A DNA stretch of 42,726 nt from Sulfitobacter litoralis (GCF_900103185.1 NZ_FNJD01000026.1:1-42726), one strand, 5' to 3'; counted from the stretch's first letter, positions 9,824-19,296 are shown. The notes: a model not told the origin generated them from the sequence alone. Numbers and translations: made by a program.

Positions 9824-11286
9824 TGCGGGTATCGAAATTTCCGCTGGTTTTCGGCTTTCCGCTAATCTTGGGTGCCTGTGCTACAGCAGTGCCGGGCATC
9901 TACACGGAACCAAAAGCTGGCTTCGCCAATATTTCCAGCCAGGTCACACCAGCCATCGGCAAACGGACAGCCTTCGCCGAAACCCAGGCCGAAAACGAGG
10001 CCTTCAAGAAGCAGGTGCACGCAATGGTGCACCGCAAGACCATTTCGGCGGACACCGCCGTTCAGGTTGCGCTTCTGAACAACAAGGGGTTGCAGGCGTC
10101 TTATGCGAATGTCGGCCTATCCGCCGCTGAGGCCTGGCAGCAATCGACCCCGGAAAACCCGATCGTTTCGATTGGTGTATTGGGCATCGGTGCGCCCGAA
10201 CTGGGTGCCTACAGAGCGATCGAAGGACTGATACGGTCGAACGTACTCGATGCCACCACCCGTAAACAACGTGTGGCCATTGCTGACGCAAGCTTCCGGC
10301 AGGCACAGCTGAGCGCCGTGAACGACACGCTCGCACTGGCCAATCAAACGCGGAAGGCATGGGTCGATGCCGTAGCTGCCTTCGAGGCCGTGAGCTATCT
10401 TCGCCGCGCGAAAGCGACCTCTGACGCCGGGTCGGAATTGGCGATGAGGCTTGGCGAGACCGGCGCGCTGAACAAAGCCGGGCAGGCTCGTGAACAGGCC
10501 TTCAACGCCGAACTCGCCGGACAACTTGCCCAGGCACGCTTGAATGCTACCCGGTCCAAGGAGCAGCTGACCAGGCTCATGGGGCTGTGGGGCACCCAGG
10601 TCGACTATTATGTGCCCGATGCCCTTCCTGCGCTGCCGCGTTCCGTCGGCCGTGTGACTGACATCGAAGCGAAGGCATTGCGGAATCGGGTTGATCTGCG
10701 CGTTGCCAAACTTGGCCTGGAAGCACAGGCCAAGGCGTTCGGTCTGACCGACCAGACCCGCATTATCAGCGATCTCGAATTCATTGCCGGCTTCGAAGCG
10801 GAGCGGGAAATCGAGGACGGGGAAACAGAAACCGTGACCACCCCTCAGGTGGAGGTGGAGTTCGCAATCCCGATCTACGACACCGGGAAGGCACGGATGC
10901 GCAAGGCGGAATTGTCGTACCTGCAAGCAGCCAACGTGCTGGCAGAAAGAGCCGTCAACGTCCGGTCCGAAGCGCGTGGTGCTGAAGCCTCCTATCACGC
11001 CGCGTATAAGATCGCCCGCCACTATCGCGACGTTCTGGTGCCGCTACGCACGACCGTCGAAGAAGAGGGGCTGCTGTCTTATAACGGCATGATCACCAAC
11101 ACTTTCGAGCTGCTGACAGACGTGCGCGAGAAACTGGGCGCATCACTGGAAGCGGCAAACGCAAAACGCGAATTCTACATGGCACAGGCTGATCTGACCG
11201 CTGCGATCTATGGCGGCGGCGAAGGCGGTGGCGGTGCTGGTGGAGAAGGCGCGACACTTGCCGCCGGTGGCGGCGCAGGACACTGA
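9823..11286 (+). CDS. TolC-family outer membrane efflux lipoprotein
   Basis: A 487-residue outer membrane factor. The signal ends in the lipobox LILGAC (Cys19), as in CusC/NodT-type lipoproteins. Two long alpha-helical repeats follow, with the pattern AVQVALLNNKGLQASYANVGLSAAEAWQ early and DFTYP-like PQVEVEFAIPIYDTG in the second half, typical of the TolC fold. The last 25 residues are glycine-rich (GGGEGGGGAGGEG), low complexity. No CusA or CusB partner is next to it, so it either uses chromosomal pumps or, as in some copper clusters, acts beside the multicopper oxidase that follows 11 bp downstream. Confidence 0.85.
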   Translation: MRVSKFPLVFGFPLILGACATAVPGIYTEPKAGFANISSQVTPAIGKRTAFAETQAENEAFKKQVHAMVHRKTISADTAVQVALLNNKGLQASYANVGLSAAEAWQQSTPENPIVSIGVLGIGAPELGAYRAIEGLIRSNVLDATTRKQRVAIADASFRQAQLSAVNDTLALANQTRKAWVDAVAAFEAVSYLRRAKATSDAGSELAMRLGETGALNKAGQAREQAFNAELAGQLAQARLNATRSKEQLTRLMGLWGTQVDYYVPDALPALPRSVGRVTDIEAKALRNRVDLRVAKLGLEAQAKAFGLTDQTRIISDLEFIAGFEAEREIEDGETETVTTPQVEVEFAIPIYDTGKARMRKAELSYLQAANVLAERAVNVRSEARGAEASYHAAYKIARHYRDVLVPLRTTVEEEGLLSYNGMITNTFELLTDVREKLGASLEAANAKREFYMAQADLTAAIYGGGEGGGGAGGEGATLAAGGGAGH

Positions 11287-11297
11287 AAGGAACTGAC

Positions 11298-12656
11298 ATG
11301 CTAAACAGACGTCAATTACTCGGAGCCGGCGCGGCAGGTGCAACGCTGGTATCTTCGAAAGCCTGGGGTCAAACCCTGAACATGGGCCTGCCCGAAGCTG
11401 CCCAAATGGATAGCGCAGCAACGGCGATCACGGCGCGTCCTAGTACCGGGCCGGACTACACACCTGTGGTCACATTGAACGGGTGGACCCTGCCGCACCG
11501 GATGAACAACGGGGTGAAAGAATTTCACCTCGTGGCCGAACCGGTAGAACGCGAGCTTGCCGACGGCATGATCGCGCATTTGTGGGGCTACAACGGCCAA
11601 TCCACCGGCCCGACGATCGAAGCAGTCGAAGGCGACCGGGTGCGCATCTACGTCACCAATAAGCTGCCGGAAGGCACAACGGTGCACTGGCACGGGCTCA
11701 TTCTTCCTTCAGGCATGGATGGGGTCTCCGGATTGAGCCATCCAAGCATCCCGCCGGGCAAAACCTTCGTCTACGAATTCGACTTGGTGAAGTCCGGAAC
11801 GTTCATGTACCACCCCCACGGCGATGAAATGACCCAGATGGCGATGGGGATGATGGGCATGTTCGTGGTCCACCCCAAGGATCCCACATTCATGCCGGTG
11901 GATCGTGATTTCCTGATCATGCTGAATGCTTTCGACATCGATCCGGGTACCTATGTACCCCGCATCATGACGATGACGGATTTCAACCTTTGGACCTGGA
12001 ACAGCCGGATCTTCCCCGACATTGATCCGCTGGTCGTGAACAAGGGCGACCGGGTGCGAGTACGGGTTGGGAACCTTACGATGACGAACCACCCGATCCA
12101 TATGCACGGCTATGACTTCAAGGTCACCTGCACGGATGGCGGCTGGGTGCCGCCTGAAGCACAGTGGCCGGAGGTCAGCATCGACATTCCCGTAGGTGCG
12201 ATGCGCGCCTACGAATTCGTCGCCGATCATCTGGGAGATTGGGCGATCCATTGCCACAAATCGCACCATACGATGAACGCCATGGGCCATGACGTGCCGA
12301 CGTTCATCGGAGTGAACAAGAAGCCGCTGACCCAGAAGATCCGTCAATTCCAGCCGGAATACATGCCGATGGGCATGTCCGGCATGGGGGACATGGCAAA
12401 AATGGAAATGCCGCTACCCGACAATACCATCCCGATGATGACGGGTTGGGGCCCGTACGGACCCATCGAGATGGGCGGCATGTTTTCGGTCGTGAAGGTG
12501 CGGGACGGCATCGACGCGGACGATTACTCCGATCCCGGCTGGTACGAGAACCCTCCGGGCGAGATGGCCTACGAATGGACTGGCGAATTACCCGACTTTG
12601 CCTCCAACAACAGCCCCAAGACCATTCTCACACCGAAACCAACCTCGAAGGGCTGA
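11298..12656 (+). CDS. periplasmic multicopper oxidase (CopA/CueO-like)
   Basis: A 452-residue copper oxidase, probably detoxifying periplasmic Cu(I). The N-terminus NRRQLLGAGAAGATLV looks like a Tat signal, fitting export of a folded copper enzyme. The copper motifs are HWHG (130-133), HPHG (172-175), HPIHMHG (265-271) and HCHKSHHTMNAM (318-329), giving the type 1, 2 and 3 sites; Met329 would be the type 1 axial ligand. A methionine-rich stretch near 355-385 (MPMGMSGMGDMAKMEM) resembles CueO-type Cu(I)-binding loops. It is shorter than PcoA/CopA, with two cupredoxin domains apparent. The start follows GAAAGGA. Confidence 0.9.
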   Translation: MLNRRQLLGAGAAGATLVSSKAWGQTLNMGLPEAAQMDSAATAITARPSTGPDYTPVVTLNGWTLPHRMNNGVKEFHLVAEPVERELADGMIAHLWGYNGQSTGPTIEAVEGDRVRIYVTNKLPEGTTVHWHGLILPSGMDGVSGLSHPSIPPGKTFVYEFDLVKSGTFMYHPHGDEMTQMAMGMMGMFVVHPKDPTFMPVDRDFLIMLNAFDIDPGTYVPRIMTMTDFNLWTWNSRIFPDIDPLVVNKGDRVRVRVGNLTMTNHPIHMHGYDFKVTCTDGGWVPPEAQWPEVSIDIPVGAMRAYEFVADHLGDWAIHCHKSHHTMNAMGHDVPTFIGVNKKPLTQKIRQFQPEYMPMGMSGMGDMAKMEMPLPDNTIPMMTGWGPYGPIEMGGMFSVVKVRDGIDADDYSDPGWYENPPGEMAYEWTGELPDFASNNSPKTILTPKPTSKG

Positions 12657-12702
12657 GCGGCCCTTCGTCATCTCCAACCGAACCAACCTACAGGACAATA
12701 AA

Positions 12703-13419
12703 ATGAGAAATCTTCTTTTGACGACAAGCTTCGCGATCGCGCTATCAGCACCGGCCTTTGCTGCAGGTACACACGACGCTGGACATGGGGAGACCAAGCC
12801 AGCCGCAATGATGGTCGGCATGCCGGGTGACGCCGCCAAGGTTGACCGCACAATCGACGTCACTTTGCTCGAAAACGATGAGGGCCAGATGCTGATCGAG
12901 AGTGAGCCGATGGATATCAAGGAGGGCGAAACCATCCGCTTCAACATCACCAACAAGGGTGAGCTGGAGCATGAATTTGTCCTCGACACGGTAGAGCGTA
13001 ATGCCGAGCATAAGATCGAAATGGCCAAGATGGACATGGAACATGACGATCCGAACCGTATCCGTCTCGATGCGGGCGCTTCGGGTGAGGTTGTCTGGAC
13101 TTTCGCGAATTCTGGTACGTTCGAAGCGGCGTGCCTGATCCCTGGCCACTACGAATCCGGCATGCACCGTGAGGTCGCAGTCGGTGACCAGATGGCTCAG
13201 GCTGACGTGGAATACACGAGCGGCACCATCAAGAAAATCGACGCCAAGGCTGGCAAGGTCACAATCATCCACGGCCCTCTGGTCAACCTCGACATGCCCG
13301 CGATGACTATGGTGTTTCGCGCGGACGAGACGATGATCGCGAACATGTCGGAAGGTCAGGACATCGAATTCGTCGCTGACCGGGTCAAGGGCAAACTCAC
13401 TGTCACACAGATCAAGTGA
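12703..13419 (+). CDS. periplasmic cupredoxin-CusF fusion protein
   Basis: A 238-residue exported copper protein. The signal peptide (to AFAA, about residue 21) is followed by a cupredoxin domain with ligand pattern LEHEF and CLIPGHYESGMH, the His, Cys-x-x-x-x-His-x-x-x-x-Met arrangement of blue copper sites. From about residue 170 comes a CusF-like domain (GTIKKIDAKAGKVTIIHGPL, then MPAMTMVF), which in CusF binds Cu(I) through Met, His and Trp; the tryptophan position here reads Leu-Asp-Met-Pro, so the aromatic ligand seems replaced. ATG 12703 is chosen because it opens the signal peptide. A strong hairpin follows the stop. Confidence 0.85.
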   Translation: MRNLLLTTSFAIALSAPAFAAGTHDAGHGETKPAAMMVGMPGDAAKVDRTIDVTLLENDEGQMLIESEPMDIKEGETIRFNITNKGELEHEFVLDTVERNAEHKIEMAKMDMEHDDPNRIRLDAGASGEVVWTFANSGTFEAACLIPGHYESGMHREVAVGDQMAQADVEYTSGTIKKIDAKAGKVTIIHGPLVNLDMPAMTMVFRADETMIANMSEGQDIEFVADRVKGKLTVTQIK

Positions 13420-13428
13420 TGAAAATCC

Positions 13429-13458
13429 ATGGGGCCAGGGCAAACGCCTTGGCCCCAT
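13429..13458 (+). terminator. strong hairpin after the cupredoxin-CusF gene
   Basis: A 13-bp stem (ATGGGGCCAGGGC with GCCTTGGCCCCAT, one G-T pair) closes an AAAC loop, followed only by a short T run. It may attenuate or end transcription, or protect the 3' end of the upstream message, before the next cupredoxin gene. Confidence 0.55.
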
Positions 13459-13526
13459 CGCTTTGAGGCTTGGCCCGAGCAAGCAAGAAGATCCCAAAAA
13501 ATCAAGCGCTACGGAGGTAGCCGAGC

Positions 13527-14060
13527 ATGACGAATTTCCTGAGAACCTGCACCATCGCCCTTGCGCTCGTCCTTCCGGCTTTTTCAGTGGGCGCTTCCAG
13601 TGGCAAGGGCCAGCAGCCTCACGCGCGTGCATTCGAAGTGCCTGGCCATGATCCGATCGGGAAACCCGGTGATGGCTCCTCAATCGACACGACGATTGAA
13701 TTGTCCATCAGGGAGACAGAAAGCGGCTACATGCTTTTCGAGCCGGACGCACTCCACATCGAGAGCGGTTCAGTTATCCGCTTTTTGATCAGCAATCTGG
13801 GCGGACTGGATCACGAGTTTTTTCTCGGCTCCTTTAACGAGGTTGCAGAACACCAGCAGTGGATGCGCGAACATCCCGATATGCAACATGACAACGCCAA
13901 TTCAGTTTCGATCCCTAGTGGACAAAATGCCGAGTTGATCTGGGAGTTCTCCGATATGACCAACCTGGAGTTCGTGTGCTTGATCCCCGGCCACCGGGAA
14001 GCGGGCATGTGGGGCGTCATCATCGTGCACGATCACCTTGCGCCGAAATCCAAGGGTTAG
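13527..14060 (+). CDS. periplasmic cupredoxin
   Basis: A 177-residue exported protein with a signal peptide (to about residue 24) and one cupredoxin domain. It carries the blue-copper ligand pattern LDHEF and CLIPGHREAGMW, close to that of the preceding fusion protein, and shares its layout (IDTTIELSIRETESGYMLFEPDALHIESG against IDVTLLENDEGQMLIESEPMDIKEG); it lacks the CusF domain. The two probably arose by duplication. It may store or pass periplasmic copper, for example to the multicopper oxidase. The ATG at 13527 follows GGAGG. Confidence 0.8.
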   Translation: MTNFLRTCTIALALVLPAFSVGASSGKGQQPHARAFEVPGHDPIGKPGDGSSIDTTIELSIRETESGYMLFEPDALHIESGSVIRFLISNLGGLDHEFFLGSFNEVAEHQQWMREHPDMQHDNANSVSIPSGQNAELIWEFSDMTNLEFVCLIPGHREAGMWGVIIVHDHLAPKSKG

Positions 14061-14069
14061 ACATTTTCA

Positions 14070-15293
14070 ATGTCACTCTTGGACAGGTATCACCTGCTTG
14101 TACACGACGTAGCTGCCGCCTTTGGGTACGACTACAACGATGTCACGCCAGACTGGGTGCACCCGTTCATTCATCTCATACTGGTCTTGGCGCCTGCGCT
14201 ACTGATCACCGTTGGCTCATATCTTGCTATTCGCGGCATTCTGAAGCTTTGGAAGTACCGCAGCACGCCTGCGATCCACCCAGAGCCCATACGAGGGCTC
14301 GAAGGAAGTCTTTTCAGCACCGTCTTGCGCTATTCGAGAAGGCAGCAGGCGTTGATGATCGTGGTTAGCCTCATCGCGATGCCTATTCTCTATCTGACCC
14401 TGGAACTGCCAAAACAGATCGTGAACAACGCTCTGGATTCCGACCGTTTCCCGATCGTCGTTCTGGGACGAGACCTCGATCAGGTCGTTTTCCTCATACT
14501 TCTTTGCGGTCTCTATCTTCTGGCGATCATCCTGAATGGGTTAAACAAATATGGCCTAAACGTCTTCAAAGGGTATGTCGCGGAGCGTTTTCTGCGGCGC
14601 TTCCGCCTGCTGGTCTATCGGCAATGGCGCAGCGATCCAGACTCCGGAAACCAAAGCGAGATCGTCCCTATTCTCGCACAGGAAGTCGAGCCCATCGGTG
14701 GCTTCGCGGCGGACGTCCTTACGCTGCCAATCCTGCAAGGCGGTACGCTTTTGACGATCCTGTTTTTCATGTTCGTTCAGGACCCTGTCTTGGGTGCCGC
14801 AGCACTGACCGTACTGCCGATTCAGCTTGTGCTGCTGCCCAAGCTGCAACGCCGGGTCAACGCGCTTTCGCGCACCAGGATCAAGGAAGTCCGACAGCTT
14901 GGCAGGCAGCTCAGCGATCAATTGCGCCAACGGCAGGTCAATTCGGCCGGGCTGCTGCCAGTGAGTGCAAGTTTTAGAGAGCTTGAGCACGTGCGCAGGA
15001 AGATTTTCCGTCTGAAGTTCTTCATCAAGGCCCTCAACAATTTTCTGACCGCGCTAACACCGTTCTTGTTCTATTCTCTAGGCGGATACTTCGTCATCGA
15101 AGGTCGCATTACACTCGGCGCGCTGGTGGCCGTCCTGGCAGCACACAAGGACTTCTCGGCACCGCTGAAAGAGCTCTTCAGTTACTATCAGACGCTGGAA
15201 GACACGCGGATCCGGTACCAGGAAATCACGACCTTTTTCACTGGATCGATTCAGCGATCGGGGAAAGCTCGGGCAGACGATCACAAGCCGTAA
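14070..15293 (+). pseudogene. ABC exporter transmembrane domain, truncated before its ATPase domain
   Basis: 407 residues of an ABC-exporter-type membrane domain. Membrane segments occur at about residues 28-52, 90-110, 130-150, 220-260 and 325-350, with the type I exporter feature ITLGALVAVLAAHKDFSAPLKEL near the end. No Walker A, signature or Walker B motif follows. The stop TAA is inside the IS66 terminus (GTAAGCG at 15290), so the natural C-terminus is gone. The frame would read across the IS into an IS30-like relic at 17806, suggesting it was already broken. It begins nine bases after the cupredoxin, in the copper operon. The substrate is unknown. Annotated as disrupted, though a membrane-domain-only protein could still be made. 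Confidence 0.7.
15282..15289 (+). repeat. left target-site duplication of the IS66 element
   Basis: CACAAGCC here and GACAAGCC at 17799-17806 flank the IS66 element; seven of eight bases agree, as expected for the 8-bp duplication of this family after one mutation. Confidence 0.6.
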
Positions 15294-15374
15294 GCGATGT
15301 GCCGCCCCCACCTTCCTTGTGAGCCTCTGATCTGAGATTCAGCCCTGACGGATGGATTATCAGGGAGTTTCTCC

Positions 15375-15810
15375 ATGGAGCGCTCAACGGAGTTTCTCAG
15401 TAACATTGATATGGTGGTGGGGCCGCGTGGTCACCGCCGTTGGCCGGATGCGGTGAAGGCGCAAATTGTGGCCGAGACGCTGGTGGAGGGTGCCTCGCTG
15501 GACGCAGTTGAGCGGCGGTATGACATGCGGGCCAATCATATGTCCGTCGCCGGCAGGGTCTTGCGCAGCAAGGTCCCGAGAGGGAGAATGGCGGCGCATG
15601 GCCCGGGAGGGCAAGCTGGTTCTGCCTGCTTTGGCTGAAGAACCGAGCTTTGCAGCGCTGATTGTGCGCGAGGATGTCGATGTGGCACCTGAACCTGCGC
15701 AGCTGTCGCCGTTGGATCTGATATGTGGTGCTGTCACCGTGCGATTGGATGCAAGAACATCAGCGGCGCGCATTGCCGAGATTGCTCGCGCCTTGAATGC
15801 GCCCTCATGA
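15375..15810 (+). pseudogene. tnpA: IS66 TnpA accessory protein, frameshifted
   Basis: The first part (MERSTEFLSNIDMVVGPRGH and on to YDMRANHMS) matches IS66 TnpA with a helix-turn-helix. The continuation EWRRMAREGKLVLPAL lies in another frame from 15586. About 40 bases at 15546-15585 separate the two and have no counterpart in the expected protein, so the gene looks broken by a short insertion. The 3' end overlaps tnpB by ATGA. Confidence 0.75.
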
Positions 15811-16160
15811 TGTTCCCTTCAAACCGGGTGCGGATCGTTGTGGCGACCAAGCCGGTAGACTTCCGCAAAGGTCATGACGGTCTGGCAGCGCTTGTCAAAA
15901 ACGAGTTACGCAAAGACCCCTTCACGGGGACCGTATTTATGTTCCGCTCGAAACGGGCAGATCGGCTGAAGCTGTTGTATTGGGACGGCACCGGGCTGGT
16001 CATGGCTTACAAGAGGCTGGAGGAGCATATCTTCACCTGGCCCGCCATCAAAGATGGCTTGATGGCGCTGAACCACGCCCAGTTTGAAGCGCTATTCTCA
16101 GGATTGGACTGGCGGAAAGTAAGGGCTTTGTCCGCGCGTCCGCCGACTGCGGCAGAATGA
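15807..16160 (+). CDS. tnpB: IS66 TnpB (Orf2) protein
   Basis: 117 residues matching the IS66 Orf2 family (VDFRKGHDGLAALV; VFMFRSKRADRLKLLYWDGTG). TnpB is needed with TnpA and TnpC for IS66 transposition; its biochemical role is not settled. The start at 15807 overlaps the tnpA stop. The frame is intact. Confidence 0.9.
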   Translation: MMFPSNRVRIVVATKPVDFRKGHDGLAALVKNELRKDPFTGTVFMFRSKRADRLKLLYWDGTGLVMAYKRLEEHIFTWPAIKDGLMALNHAQFEALFSGLDWRKVRALSARPPTAAE

Positions 16161-16214
16161 ATCAGGCCGTCTTTTGCAGGGGTATTGAGGTGCAGGAAAT
16201 GGTAGTCATTCCCC

Positions 16215-17776
16215 ATGTCAAAACCTGCCGATCTCCCTAATGATATTGAGGCCCTGAAGGCGCTGCTTGCCGCCTCAGAGGACCGCAATCTGCGCAAGCA
16301 GGATCGTATCGATCAGTTGGAGAAACTGGTTGCTGACTTCAAGCGTGCGCTGTTTGGCGCACGCTCTGAGAAGGCCGATCCCGAGCAGTTTGAGCTGGCG
16401 CTGGAAGACATCGAAACGGCCCTCTCGGTGATGCAAGCATCACCTGCCGGCAAGGGATGGCGGCGGTCCACGCTGAAGATGACGCGGTGGATCCACCTGC
16501 ATCGCGCCCGACAAAACCGCGCAATACCAACCGTGGCTCATTCCCCAAACATTTACTGCGTATTGAAGAAGTGATTATGCCCGATAGCATGACCTGCGGT
16601 TGCGGTGCTGAACGCCATATGATTGGTGAGGATACGTCTGAACGATTGGACATCATCCCCGCCCAGTTCCGTGTGATCGTTACCCGCCGCCCAAAGTATG
16701 CATGTCGGTCCTGCACCAATGGGGTTGTTCAGGCACCTGCACCCGCCCGGCTTATCCCTGGTGGTATGCCGACAGAGGCAACGGTGGCGCATGTTCTTGT
16801 CAGCAAATACGCGGATCACTTGCCGTTGTATCGCCAAGCACAGATTTACAGCCGCCAAGGCATCGATCTGGATCGCTCCACCCTCGCAGGATGGGTCGGC
16901 AAGGCAGCCTATGAACTCCGTCCTGTCTTCGATGCGTTAATGGCTGATCTGAAAAGCTCAACCAAACTGTTCATGGATGAAACAAGAGCACCAGTGCTTG
17001 ATCCTGGCAAACGTAAAACCAAAACTGGTTACTTCTGGGCACTGGCCCGCGATGAAAGGCCATGGTGTGGAGCGGCTCCACCGGGCGTCGCCTTTACATA
17101 TGCGCCCGGGCGTTCCGGCCAATATGCAGATGACATTTTGAAAGGCTTCTCTGGCATCCTCCAAGTGGACGGGTATGCGGGATACAATCGCCTACTCAAA
17201 CGTGTCGATGATAGGGTTGCGCTGGCCTACTGTTGGGCCCACGCACGCCGCAAACTGCACGAAGTTGCACAATCTGGCACCGCCCCAATCGCAGAAGACG
17301 GGCTGAAACAGATCGCTGCACTCTACCGGATCGAAAAGGATATCCGGGGTCTGGCACCCGAGGTGCGATTGGCAGCACGGCAAGACCAATCAGCACCGTT
17401 GATCGCCGCGTTTGAAGAGTGGCTCACGACCAACCGCGCGCGGCTGTCTGCCAAAGCCCCTTTGGGCGAAGCCCTCAAATACATCGCAAAATACTGGGAC
17501 GGACTGTGCCTGTTTCTGACCGACGGCCGCATCGAAATGGACAGCAACGCAGTGGAACGCACGATCCGTCCCATAGCTCTGAACCGCAAAAACGCACTCT
17601 TCGCTGGCCACGACGACGGAGCCACAAACTGGGGCGTCATCGCTTCCTTGATCGAGACCTGCAAATTGAACAGTGTCGATCCGCATGCCTATCTGACAGA
17701 TACGGTCACTGCCATCGTCGCAGGCCACAAACAAAGCCAGATCAACGATCTGCTACCATGGAATTACGCTAAATAG
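16215..17776 (+). pseudogene. tnpC: IS66 TnpC transposase, frameshifted near residue 75
   Basis: The N-terminal part (coiled coil LRKQDRIDQLEKLVADFKRA, then FGARSEKADPEQFELALEDI) reads from 16215. The rest, from the HAEDDAVDPP segment to the end, reads in another frame. About 26 extra bases around 16437-16462 account for the shift. The catalytic residues are in MDETRAP, QVDGYAGYN and NAVERTIRP, and the zinc-ribbon-like TCGCG is present. With tnpC split the element is probably not autonomous, unless the second frame is translated alone. Confidence 0.8.
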
Positions 17777-17798
17777 GTGGGATCGGCGCACCGCTTAC

Positions 17799-17806
17799 GA
17801 CAAGCC
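17799..17806 (+). repeat. right target-site duplication of the IS66 element
   Basis: GACAAGCC, partner of CACAAGCC at 15282-15289. Removing the IS66 element restores one open frame running from the ABC gene into the IS30-like relic. Confidence 0.6.
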
Positions 17807-17925
17807 TCCTGCTACCGTTTTCTCGTATCTCCAGTATCATGGCGGCGTTAGACCGCGTCACCGATTTAGGCGCACTGATGCGCTGAGTTTAGAAGAGCGT
17901 GAGGAGATTTCGCGTGGCGCAAATC
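17806..17925 (+). pseudogene. IS30-family transposase relic
   Basis: In the ABC frame, the sequence reads YLQYHGGVRPRHRF and then ALSLEEREEISRG, the pattern just before the N-terminal helix-turn-helix of IS30-type transposases. After ISRG the similarity stops and a stop codon follows at about 17968. No DDE domain is present. It is only a short piece, with no recognisable IS ends. From here to 18150 I see no intact gene. Confidence 0.5.
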
Positions 17926-18150
17926 CAGCAGATTCAGGGAGATTTCTGCAACAGGACCAGCGCATTGATACGCTTTAGCAGGCGCTGTCTCAGGCAGAGG
18001 AGTTGGCACCAGACCCAGCGACGCCGAAAAAAAGCCAAAAAAGTGCAGAGGAATTTAGCCCGCTATAGTGGGTTGAAGCCTACCGTGTGACCCGAACAAT
18101 CGAAATTGTAAAAACAAGTATGGGCATTTTCTCAAACTGTTCATCAAGGT

Positions 18151-18504
18151 TTAGTCTTGGGCGGGGGCATTCCGTGTGGCGCAGACGAGATTGCCGTCCG
18201 CATCCAGTCCCACGCCACCTCCGAGCGACGAGCGCCGAGCATGAAACGCTATTTCGGACTCCGTTGGGTATCCCATTTTCTCGACAAAGTTCTTAACCCA
18301 AGCCTCTTCCTCCGGTGAGAGCACGCCGATTTCGTCTGCGAGTGCTGGGGACGTGCGGCTATGACCAAGCTGGTCGGAACGTTCAAACGCTCTACCAATT
18401 TTTACCCAGTGTGAAATTTGATCACTGATTGAACGACCCCGAAGTTCTGCCTCGCGGCGGACTAAAGCCATCATATCATCGGCGAGTTTCACGGATTGCT
18501 CCAC
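18151..18504 (-). CDS. ParD-like antitoxin, orphan
   Basis: A 117-residue protein beginning EQSVKLADDMMALVRREAEL and containing SISDQISHWVKIGRAFERS, the ribbon-helix-helix style N-terminus of the ParD-like antitoxin family. The C-terminal half (EEEAWVKNFVEKMGYPTES and a glycine-rich end) is less typical. The start is GTG at 18504. No toxin gene lies next to it on either side; downstream is the IS30 relic, so the partner may have been lost. An inverted repeat just upstream (18515-18540) could be its autoregulatory site. Confidence 0.65.
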   Translation of the reverse strand: MEQSVKLADDMMALVRREAELRGRSISDQISHWVKIGRAFERSDQLGHSRTSPALADEIGVLSPEEEAWVKNFVEKMGYPTESEIAFHARRSSLGGGVGLDADGNLVCATRNAPAQD

Positions 18505-18514
18505 GATTGCCCCT

Positions 18515-18540
18515 TACATTTCTATATTGGTGGTAATGTA
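18515..18540. promoter_or_regulatory. inverted repeat, candidate operator of the ParD-like gene
   Basis: TACATT (18515-18520) and AATGTA (18535-18540) are inverted around an AT-rich 14-bp centre, 11 bp upstream of the GTG start. RHH antitoxins usually bind such sites and repress their own operon. Confidence 0.4.
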
Positions 18541-19296
18541 CCAAAGAATATCAAAATCGCAAAAGCATCTTTCTGCCACGGCCGATCATTACCATCCTGC
18601 TGATGGATTAGTCAGCTTGCGGTCTGATCATCTCCTGTTGCGCCGTCGAATGCTATCATTTTCTGTGCCGTCCCACAGGAAATACTACGCTTAGGGAACT
18701 CCTCTCGGGTAGTCTTCAGGCCACATCATCGGCCGAGGGGGCAATTACACCGCGCATGCGCTCGGCCCTACCAAGTGCCCCGACACTTCTCACTATGCAT
18801 TGCGAAGTAAATTTCGATTTCGACAGATCACCTTGGTTGCGCGATAGGGGCACCGCGCAACCAAGGCCTCCACGACTCCCACGAGCGCTACGTTTCGCGA
18901 GGTAGAGCGCTCATTATTCGCAGGGAATAGCGGACGGGTAATATTGATATCGGCATTATAAATGGTCGTGCGCTTGCTACTGCGGCGGTCGCCGTATGAG
19001 ACCTTGCCGCCACTTAATGAAGGCACGGCTACCCGCATCGAGCTCATACAAGATGTGTTGAACGATCAAGTGTATTCCCGAACGCAATTTAGATTTCGAT
19101 GGGCTAATGCTGTCAAAGAAACCTGTGAGGGTGGTGTTATCATCCCAGATGTCTGCTGCGCGGATAAAGTTGCCGTTAGCCGCGCTCGCGTGGTTCATGC
19201 TGAATTTGCGAGGTCTGTGGGAAGGACGGCGGGAAGCAGACATTCGCCGCGGTTGCGACATATGTCCATCGATGACGAAATCGACATTTTCATTCG
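18541..19296. other. intergenic region, possible decayed gene on the minus strand
   Basis: No intact gene is recognised in these 756 bp. On the minus strand two overlapping frames (19261-18977 and 19047-18793) could be one degraded gene split by a frameshift; neither shows a motif I know. Opposite-strand frame 18962-19375 runs into the kinase gene and is considered non-coding. Confidence 0.35.

Larger units (their letters stand above)
15290..17798 (+). mobile_element. IS66-family insertion sequence, about 2.5 kb, probably inactive
   Basis: The ends are GTAAGCGATGTGCCG on the left and, on the opposite strand, GTAAGCGGTGCGCCG on the right, the typical IS66 termini. The three usual genes tnpA, tnpB and tnpC lie in order. 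tnpA and tnpC are each interrupted by a short insertion that shifts the frame. An 8-bp target duplication (7/8) flanks the element. It truncates the ABC gene. Confidence 0.9.
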
